A stretch of DNA of 64,000 nt from Rhizobium laguerreae (lineage in GTDB: Bacteria > Pseudomonadota > Alphaproteobacteria > Rhizobiales > Rhizobiaceae). The stretch lies in the NCBI RefSeq assembly GCF_002008165.1, contig NZ_MRDM01000029.1:310001-374000 (forward strand). Direction: 5' to 3'. The notes beneath the pieces were generated by a model that was not told the DNA's origin, searched no databases, and was given only the letters and a program-made list of their open reading frames with translations. Positions 57,785 through 64,000 of this stretch are shown here, in pieces (the stretch's first letter is position 1; every line of letters starts with the position of its first letter). The position numbers and the translations under genes are program-made.

Positions 57785-59845
57785 ATGAGCCAGGCAAAAT
57801 CCGCGAGCGTCATGGATTCTCGCATCCTCATTCCGGCCGTGGGGGCCGCTTTCAAGAAGCTCAACCCCCGCGCACTCGCCAGAAACCCGGTCATGTTCGT
57901 CGTGGCCACCGTCTCGGTGCTGACCACCGTCCTCTTCCTGCGCGATCTGGTGGTGGGCAACCGCAATCTCGGCTTCGCGTTCCAGATCAATCTCTGGCTC
58001 TGGTTCACCGTGCTGTTTGCCAATTTCGCCGAAGCCGTCGCCGAAGGCCGCGGCAAGGCGCAGGCCGACTCGCTGCGCAAGGCGCGCACCGAAACCCAGG
58101 CCAAACTGCTTACCGCCAACAATGGCAGCGGCTACCGCATGGTGCCGGGCACCAGCCTCAAGGTCGGTGATTTCGTGCTCGTCGAGGCCGGCGACATCAT
58201 CCCGTCGGATGGCGAAGTCGTCGAAGGTGTGGCCTCCGTCAACGAAGCGGCGATAACAGGCGAATCCGCCCCTGTCATCCGCGAATCCGGCGGCGACCGC
58301 TCGGCCGTCACCGGCGGCACGCAGGTGCTGTCCGACTGGATCCGCGTCCGCATCACCGCGGCTGCCGGCTCGACCTTCATCGACCGGATGATCGCGCTCG
58401 TCGAAGGTGCGGAGCGCCAGAAGACGCCGAACGAGATCGCCCTTAACATCCTGCTCGCCGGTATGACGCTGATCTTCGTACTCGCCACCGCGACGATCCC
58501 GAGCTTTGCCATCTATGCCGGCGGCTCGATCCCGATCATCGTGCTCGTCGCCCTCTTCGTCACCCTGATCCCGACGACGATCGGCGCGCTGCTCTCGGCG
58601 ATCGGCATTGCCGGCATGGACCGCCTCGTCCGCTTCAACGTGCTCGCCATGTCCGGCCGCGCGGTCGAAGCCGCCGGCGACGTCGACACGCTGCTGCTCG
58701 ACAAGACGGGCACGATTACGCTCGGCAATCGCCAGGCGACGACCTTCCGCCCGGTTCGCGGCGTGTCCGAGCAGGATCTCGCCGATGCCGCCCAGCTCGC
58801 CTCGCTTGCCGACGAGACGCCGGAAGGCCGCTCCATCGTCGTGCTCGCCAAGGAGAAATACGCGATCCGCGGCCGCGACATGGCAAGCCTCAAGGCAACC
58901 TTCGTGCCCTTCACCGCCCAGACCCGCATGAGCGGCGTCGATCTCCAAGGAGCCTCGATCCGCAAGGGTGCGGTCGATGCCGTGCTGACCTATGTCAACG
59001 GCGATTCATCCTCGAAAAACGGCAGCGAGGTCGTGCGCGAACTGCAGTCGATCGCCGACGAAGTCGCCAAATCAGGCGGCACGCCGCTGGCCGTCGCCCG
59101 CGACGGCAGGCTGCTCGGCGTCATCCAGCTGAAGGACATCGTCAAGGGCGGTATCCGCGAGCGCTTCACCGAACTTCGCCGCATGGGCATCCGCACGGTG
59201 ATGATCACAGGTGACAACCCGCTGACGGCAGCCGCCATCGCAGCCGAAGCCGGCGTCGACGACTTCCTCGCCCAGGCAACACCGGAGATGAAGCTGGCGC
59301 TGATGCGCGAGGAACAGGCGAAGGGCAAGCTCGTCGCCATGTGCGGCGACGGCACCAATGATGCGCCGGCGCTTGCCCAGGCCGATGTCGGCGTCGCCAT
59401 GAACACCGGCACGGTCGCCGCCCGCGAGGCCGGCAACATGGTCGATCTCGACTCGGACCCGACAAAGCTCATCGAGATCGTCGAGATCGGCAAGCAGCTC
59501 CTGATGACGCGCGGCGCGCTGACGACGTTTTCGATCGCCAACGACATCGCCAAGTACTTCGCCATCATCCCGGCGATGTTCCTGACCTTCTACCCGCAAC
59601 TCGGCGTGCTGAACATCATGGGATTGTCGACGCCGCAAAGCGCCATCCTCTCGGCGATCATCTTCAATGCGCTGATCATCATCGCGCTGATCCCGCTGTC
59701 GTTGAAGGGTGTGCGCTACCGTCCGATCGGCGCCGGCGCGCTGCTGTCGCGCAACCTGCTGATCTATGGTGCCGGCGGCATCATCGTCCCCTTCATCGGC
59801 ATCAAGGCGATCGACATGGCTGTCGCAGCCCTCGGCCTCGCCTAG
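57785..59845 (+). CDS. kdpB: K+-transporting P-type ATPase subunit B
   Basis: A 686-residue P-type ATPase subunit that powers K+ uptake. The TGES motif is at about 157-160 and the phosphorylation motif DKTGT has Asp306, matching E. coli Asp307. The nucleotide domain has a KGA-type segment, and the hinge reads MCGDGTNDAPALAQADVGVAMN near 518. About seven helices. Length matches E. coli KdpB (682). GGAG lies ten bases before the ATG. A 178-bp palindrome-rich gap follows before kdpC. Confidence 0.97.
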   Translation: MSQAKSASVMDSRILIPAVGAAFKKLNPRALARNPVMFVVATVSVLTTVLFLRDLVVGNRNLGFAFQINLWLWFTVLFANFAEAVAEGRGKAQADSLRKARTETQAKLLTANNGSGYRMVPGTSLKVGDFVLVEAGDIIPSDGEVVEGVASVNEAAITGESAPVIRESGGDRSAVTGGTQVLSDWIRVRITAAAGSTFIDRMIALVEGAERQKTPNEIALNILLAGMTLIFVLATATIPSFAIYAGGSIPIIVLVALFVTLIPTTIGALLSAIGIAGMDRLVRFNVLAMSGRAVEAAGDVDTLLLDKTGTITLGNRQATTFRPVRGVSEQDLADAAQLASLADETPEGRSIVVLAKEKYAIRGRDMASLKATFVPFTAQTRMSGVDLQGASIRKGAVDAVLTYVNGDSSSKNGSEVVRELQSIADEVAKSGGTPLAVARDGRLLGVIQLKDIVKGGIRERFTELRRMGIRTVMITGDNPLTAAAIAAEAGVDDFLAQATPEMKLALMREEQAKGKLVAMCGDGTNDAPALAQADVGVAMNTGTVAAREAGNMVDLDSDPTKLIEIVEIGKQLLMTRGALTTFSIANDIAKYFAIIPAMFLTFYPQLGVLNIMGLSTPQSAILSAIIFNALIIIALIPLSLKGVRYRPIGAGALLSRNLLIYGAGGIIVPFIGIKAIDMAVAALGLA

Positions 59846-59984
59846 CGCATCGGCCCGAAAATCGGAATCGATTTTCGGAAAGCACGATGCGTAGATTCAA
59901 AGAGTTAGAGCGTCCTTTGTGCGTCCGAAAGGACGCACGGCGCTCTAAGGCCTGGAGCCATCCCAGTTCCGAGAGGATCGGAAC
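59845..59984. repeat. Palindromic mosaic between kdpB and kdpC
   Basis: Three stems follow in row: CGCATCG...CGATGCG enclosing CCGAAAATCG-GAAT-CGATTTTCGG (59846-59891); TTAGAGCG...CGCTCTAA enclosing GTGCGTCC-GAAA-GGACGCAC with a GNRA-type loop (59905-59948); and GTTCCGA-N5-TCGGAAC (59966-59984). This is a typical rhizobial intergenic mosaic, placed inside the kdp operon. It may stop or process the message. No gene in the gap (59846-60023). Confidence 0.75.
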
Positions 59985-60023
59985 CGGAGCTCTTCGCAAA
60001 AGAACACTCCAAGGAGTAAGATA

Positions 60024-60593
60024 ATGTTGAAAGAACTTCGTCCGGCAATCGTCATGATCGTCGCCACCACCGCCATCACCGGCCTTCTCTATCCGCTCGC
60101 CATGACGGGTGCTGCCCAGGCCCTCTTCCCGACCCAGGCGAACGGCAGCCTGATCGAGAAGAACGGCCAGGTGATCGGCTCGACGCTGATCGGCCAGGCC
60201 TTCACCAGCGACAAGTATTTCCACGGCCGCCCCTCGGCCGCCGGCGACGGCTACAATGCGGCTGCCTCCAGCGGCTCTAACCTCGGCCCGACCAGCCAGA
60301 AGCTGATCGATCGCGTCAAGGGTGACTACGAGGCAGCCAAGGCGGCGAACCCGACGGCCGATGTCCCCGCCGACCTCGTCACGGCTTCGGGCAGCGGCCT
60401 CGATCCCGATATCTCGCCGGAAGCGGCCTATTTCCAGGTACCGCGCGTTGCCAAGGCACGCAGCATGGATGAAGCCAAGGTCAAGGCACTGGTCGACGGC
60501 GCCGTTCAAGCCCGCGAACTCGGCATTCTGGGCGAACCTACAGTCAATGTTCTGGCGTTGAACCAGACCCTTGATGCTTCTATGACTCAGTGA
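60024..60593 (+). CDS. kdpC: K+-transporting ATPase subunit C
   Basis: A 189-residue subunit with one N-terminal helix (IVMIVATTAITGLLYPLAMTG, residues about 9-29). The periplasmic domain carries GSTLIGQAFTSDKYFHGRPSAAGDGYNAAASSGSNLGP, the KdpC family core, then ADLVTASGSGLDPDISPEAA. It holds the ATPase complex together. AAGGAG precedes the ATG. A short gap (81 bp) follows before kdpD. Confidence 0.95.
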   Translation: MLKELRPAIVMIVATTAITGLLYPLAMTGAAQALFPTQANGSLIEKNGQVIGSTLIGQAFTSDKYFHGRPSAAGDGYNAAASSGSNLGPTSQKLIDRVKGDYEAAKAANPTADVPADLVTASGSGLDPDISPEAAYFQVPRVAKARSMDEAKVKALVDGAVQARELGILGEPTVNVLALNQTLDASMTQ

Positions 60594-60674
60594 CCCTGCC
60601 AGGCTGGGCGCACCCGTTCCTTCCTATCCGCGGTAGCGCCACCCGGGCAGCGCTCTGCAGAAAGACCAAACCAC

Positions 60675-63383
60675 ATGCCAGACGACAATCGCGACCAGGC
60701 CGGCAGGCCCTCGCCCGATGCGCTTCTCGAAAAAGCCCGGGCTGAGACGCGCGGCCGTCTGAAGATCTTTCTCGGAGCGGCCCCCGGCGTCGGCAAGACC
60801 TATGAGATGCTCGTCTCCGGCCGCGCCAAGATCGCCGACGGTCTCGATGTCGTCATCGGCGTCGTCGAGACCCATGGCCGTAAGGAGACCGAAGCGCTCG
60901 TCGCCGGCTTCGAGATCATCCCTCGCGTCGAAATCAGCTACAAGGGCCGGCCGCTCGAGGAAATGGACCTCGACGGCATCCTCGCCCGCCGGCCGGATCT
61001 CGTGCTGGTCGACGAACTCGCCCATACCAATGCCGAGGGCAGCCGCCATCCGAAGCGCTACCTCGACGTCAAGGAATTGCTCGATCGCGGCATCGACGTC
61101 TATACGACGCTGAACATCCAGCACGTCGAGAGCCTGAACGACGTCGTCTCGCAGATCACCCGCATCCGCGTGCGCGAGACGGTGCCGGACTCGATCATCG
61201 ACCTTGCCGACGACGTCGAGATCATCGACCTGACGCCGGATGATCTGATCAAGCGCCTGCATGACGGCAAGGTCTACATGCCGCGCACTGCCGAGCGGGC
61301 CCTGGCCAATTATTTCACGCCAGGCAATCTGACGGCGCTCAGAGAACTTGCGCTGCGCAAGACCGCCCAGCGCGTCGACGACCAGTTGCTCACGCATATG
61401 CAGGCCCATGCCATATCAGGCCCCTGGGCGGCGGGCGAACGCGTTCTCGTCTCGGTCGACCACCATCCGCGCTCCGCTTCGCTGGTGCGTTATGCCGCCC
61501 GCATGGCCTCGCGGCTGCGCGCGCCCTGGGCTGCCGTCTATATCGAGACCAACCGCTCGATCAATCTCACCGAAGCCGAGCGCGATACGGTGGCCGCCAC
61601 ACTGCGCCTTGCCGAGCAGCTCGGCGGCGAGGCGATCACCCTTCCCGGCCGCGAAGTGGCCGAAGAGCTCGTCCGCCACGCCACCGCCAACAACGTCACC
61701 CACATCGTCATTGGCGCCCCGAAGAAACCGACTTGGCGCGACTGGTGGAGCCGCTCGATCACCGACGAGCTGATCCGCAAGACCGGCGAGATCAGCGTCC
61801 ATGTCATTTCAGGCAACGAGAAGGACGGCACCACCGCGCGTGGCGTCAGGGCTGCGGCGGTTGCGCCTGAGCTGGATTTCAGGGCCTACCTGCTGGCAAC
61901 CGGTTATGTCGCCATCGCGCTCGGCGTCAGCGTCGTGCTCGACCAAGTGCTCGACGTGCGCAACCTCGCCCTCGTCTTCCTGATGGCGGTGCTGACCTCC
62001 GCCGTCCTCCACGGCCTGCGGCCGGCCCTTTACAGCTGCATCCTCAGCGCACTGTCTTTCAACTTCTTCTTCCTGCCGCCACGCTACACGCTGACGATCA
62101 GCGATCCGGAAAGTGTGCTCGCCCTCTTCTTCTTCCTGGGCGTCGCCATCATCGCCAGCAACCTGACCGCAACCGTACAGCGCCAGGCGGCCGCCGCCCG
62201 CCAGCGGGCGCGCACGACTGAAGACCTCTATCTCTTCTCGAAAAAGCTCGCCGGCACCGGCACGCTCGACGACGTGCTCTGGGCGACGGCCTTCCAGCTC
62301 GCCTCGATGCTGAAGGTCCGCGTCGTGCTGCTGCTGCCGGAAGAGGGTAGCATTGCCGTCAAAGCCGGTTATCCCCCTGATGACACGCTGGACGACGCCG
62401 ATATCGCCGCCGCCCGCTGGGCCTGGGAGCACAATCATGCCGCCGGCCGCGGCGCCGATACCCTGCCCGGCGCCAAACGCCTCTATGTGCCGCTCCGAAC
62501 CGGGCGCACCGCCGTCGGCGTCATCGGCCTCGACAGCGACCGCCGCGACGGACCACTGCTGACGCCAGAGCAACAGCGGCTGCTGGATGCGCTGGCCGAC
62601 CAGGCCGCCCTTGCCATCGAACGCATCCAGCTCGTCGCCGATGTCGACCGGGCAAGACTTGCGGCCGAAGCGGACCGGTTGCGCTCGGCCCTGCTGACAT
62701 CGATTTCGCATGACCTGAAGACCCCGCTGGCCGCCATCCTCGGCGCCGCCGGCACGCTGCGCGACTATTTCGCCTCGATGCCGGAGGAGGACCGCGGCGA
62801 CCTGCTGTCGACCGTCGTCGACGAATCCGAACGCCTCAACCGCTTCATCGCCAACCTGCTCGACATGACCAAGATCGAATCCGGCGCGATGGAGCCGAAC
62901 CACGCGCTGCATTATGCCGGAGACATCGTCGGCAGCGCGCTGCTCCGTGCCGCAAAGATCCTCGATCACCACAAGACCGAGATGAGCATTCCTGCCGACC
63001 TGCCGATGGTGCGCGTCGATCCTGTCCTGTTCGAGCAGGTGATCTTCAACCTGCTCGACAATGCCGCAAAATACGCGCCCGAGGGATCGGTGATCCATAT
63101 CGGCGGCTGGGCCGATGCCGACAACGTCGTCGTGCAGATTTCGGACGAAGGTCCGGGCATCCCGCCGGCCGATCTCACCCGCGTCTTCGACACTTTCTAC
63201 CGCGTGCGCAAGGGCGATCAGGTGCGCGCCGGCACCGGGCTTGGCCTTTCCATCTGCCGCGGCTTCATCGAGGCGATGGGCGGCACGATCACCGCCGGCA
63301 ACCGGACTGGCCGTCCGGGCGCCGTCTTCACCATCCGCCTGCCGAAACCCACCGACATTCCGAAACTGGATGAACTCAGATGA
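60675..63383 (+). CDS. kdpD: Sensor histidine kinase KdpD
   Basis: A 902-residue sensor kinase of the KdpD family. The N-terminal KdpD domain has Walker A GAAPGVGKT at residues 34-42 and DLVLVDELAHTN near 112; a USP-like domain follows near 250-370. Four transmembrane helices lie near 400-510 (DUF4118), then a GAF-like region. The histidine kinase core has H679 in SISHDLKTPLAA, an N box NLLDNAAKYAPEG near 795, and G boxes DEGPGIPP and GTGLGLSI. KdpD senses K+ limitation and phosphorylates KdpE. The stop overlaps kdpE by four bases. Confidence 0.96.
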   Translation: MPDDNRDQAGRPSPDALLEKARAETRGRLKIFLGAAPGVGKTYEMLVSGRAKIADGLDVVIGVVETHGRKETEALVAGFEIIPRVEISYKGRPLEEMDLDGILARRPDLVLVDELAHTNAEGSRHPKRYLDVKELLDRGIDVYTTLNIQHVESLNDVVSQITRIRVRETVPDSIIDLADDVEIIDLTPDDLIKRLHDGKVYMPRTAERALANYFTPGNLTALRELALRKTAQRVDDQLLTHMQAHAISGPWAAGERVLVSVDHHPRSASLVRYAARMASRLRAPWAAVYIETNRSINLTEAERDTVAATLRLAEQLGGEAITLPGREVAEELVRHATANNVTHIVIGAPKKPTWRDWWSRSITDELIRKTGEISVHVISGNEKDGTTARGVRAAAVAPELDFRAYLLATGYVAIALGVSVVLDQVLDVRNLALVFLMAVLTSAVLHGLRPALYSCILSALSFNFFFLPPRYTLTISDPESVLALFFFLGVAIIASNLTATVQRQAAAARQRARTTEDLYLFSKKLAGTGTLDDVLWATAFQLASMLKVRVVLLLPEEGSIAVKAGYPPDDTLDDADIAAARWAWEHNHAAGRGADTLPGAKRLYVPLRTGRTAVGVIGLDSDRRDGPLLTPEQQRLLDALADQAALAIERIQLVADVDRARLAAEADRLRSALLTSISHDLKTPLAAILGAAGTLRDYFASMPEEDRGDLLSTVVDESERLNRFIANLLDMTKIESGAMEPNHALHYAGDIVGSALLRAAKILDHHKTEMSIPADLPMVRVDPVLFEQVIFNLLDNAAKYAPEGSVIHIGGWADADNVVVQISDEGPGIPPADLTRVFDTFYRVRKGDQVRAGTGLGLSICRGFIEAMGGTITAGNRTGRPGAVFTIRLPKPTDIPKLDELR

Positions 63384-64000
63384 CCGGTTCAGCCGTCAAA
63401 GTCCTCGTCGTCGACGACGAGCCTCCGATCCGCAAGCTGCTTCGCGTCGGCCTGACCGCGCAGGGCTACGAGGTGCAGGAGGCGCCGAACGCCAGCGCCG
63501 CCCGTCAGTCGGTCGCCGCCGACATGCCCGACCTCATCGTGCTCGACCTCGGTCTGCCCGACAAATCAGGCTACGACCTGCTGCAGGAGTGGCGCGACGA
63601 AGGGCTCTCCATGCCCGTCGTCATTCTCTCCAGCCGCACCGACGAGGCCGGCATCGTCAAGGCGCTGGAAAGCGGCGCCGACGATTACGTCACCAAGCCC
63701 TTCGGCATCAACGAACTCGGCGCCCGCATCCGTGTGGCGCTGCGCCACCGCCTGCAGCAGCAGGGAGAAAAGGCGATCTTCCAGACCGGCGGGCTGTCGA
63801 TCGATCTCGTCAAGCGCATCGTCAAGGTGGACGGTAACGAAATAAAATTGTCGCCGAAGGAATACGACATCCTGCGCGTCCTCGCCCAGCATGCCGGCAA
63901 GGTGCTGACACACCAGTTTCTTCTAAAGCAGATATGGGGGCCGGCGGCTGACGTGCAGTATCTGCGCGTCTATGTCCGGCAACTGCGGCAAAAGATCGAG
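63380..64000 (+). CDS. kdpE: Response regulator KdpE (cut by window edge)
   Basis: An OmpR/PhoB-family response regulator; 207 codons are visible and the end is outside the window. The receiver has VLVVDDEPPIRKLL with the acidic pair, the phospho-acceptor Asp56 (IVLDLGLPD), and a YVTKPF near 106 with the conserved Lys. The DNA-binding domain follows from about residue 130 (LSIDLVKRIVKVDGNEIKLSPKEYDILRVL). It overlaps kdpD by four bases. KdpE activates the kdp operon; the tandem TTTATA site at 55440-55456 is the candidate target. Confidence 0.95.
   Translation, partial: MTGSAVKVLVVDDEPPIRKLLRVGLTAQGYEVQEAPNASAARQSVAADMPDLIVLDLGLPDKSGYDLLQEWRDEGLSMPVVILSSRTDEAGIVKALESGADDYVTKPFGINELGARIRVALRHRLQQQGEKAIFQTGGLSIDLVKRIVKVDGNEIKLSPKEYDILRVLAQHAGKVLTHQFLLKQIWGPAADVQYLRVYVRQLRQKIE

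Noticed and set aside
1..64000. CRISPR arrays, tRNA or rRNA genes, insertion sequences, phage genes
   Set aside because: No regularly spaced repeats, transposase or integrase motifs, or tRNA-like sequence were noticed on reading; the repeats seen are short intergenic palindromes.

Overview
The window is a GC-rich stretch of a fast-growing rhizobial genome, most likely the Rhizobium leguminosarum / R. etli group. The strongest taxonomic signal is a complete rhaRSTPQUK operon divergent from rhaD and rhaI, an arrangement known from R. leguminosarum. Composite palindromic intergenic repeats of the kind common in rhizobia support this. No rRNA, tRNA, CRISPR array, prophage or insertion sequence was seen. 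Almost every gene is a metabolic or transport gene with intact reading frames.

Layout. 1-1209: end of thiE and all of thiD (thiamine). 1427-9000: a same-strand cluster of a GNAT acetyltransferase, a NagZ-like glycoside hydrolase, a five-gene family-5 ABC importer whose binding protein resembles chito-oligosaccharide binding proteins, and a spermidine-synthase-like protein. 9004-15083: an HpaI-type aldolase with a small gene remnant behind it, a small membrane protein, a LysR regulator divergent from choline sulfatase (betC), and an amidase/sugar-isomerase-like pair. 15323-18399: small unknown proteins, a DUF1810 protein, a TetR regulator facing a 71-residue protein across several dyads, and a stress-type SDR. 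18648-22431: an IclR regulator convergent with an amidohydrolase that carries a 3'-end frameshift, then an ECF sigma factor divergent from an AhpD-like protein.

22524-33582: L-rhamnose catabolism. RhaSTPQ imports the sugar, RhaU interconverts anomers, RhaI isomerises, RhaK phosphorylates, and RhaD (aldolase plus dehydrogenase) splits the product and oxidises lactaldehyde. RhaR (DeoR family) probably acts on a 19-bp inverted repeat between the two divergent promoters. A tiny YqaE-type gene lies antisense between rhaD and rhaI. 33662-41491: a hydratase-like gene, an AraC regulator and a fhuA-C-D-B type ferric hydroxamate uptake operon.

41526-49858: a reverse-strand operon of a Liv-type importer (J,G,F,H,M) with a GMC oxidoreductase and an MmsB-like dehydrogenase, divergent from a LysR gene. 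It reads as uptake and oxidation of one unidentified substrate. 49859-55221: a KdgF-like cupin, glutaryl-CoA dehydrogenase, a DUF4126 membrane protein, a MerA-like flavoprotein, a DedA protein and a xylitol/sorbitol-type dehydrogenase. 55618-64000: the kdp potassium-uptake locus (kdpF,A,B,C,D and the start of kdpE). It has two extra membrane micro-ORFs, one before kdpF and one between kdpA and kdpB, and a KdpE-box-like tandem repeat upstream.

I saw no wholly new defence or mobile system. The least explained items are the two kdp micro-ORFs, the chito-oligosaccharide-type operon, the unidentified Liv/GMC/MmsB pathway and the TetR-linked 71-residue protein.
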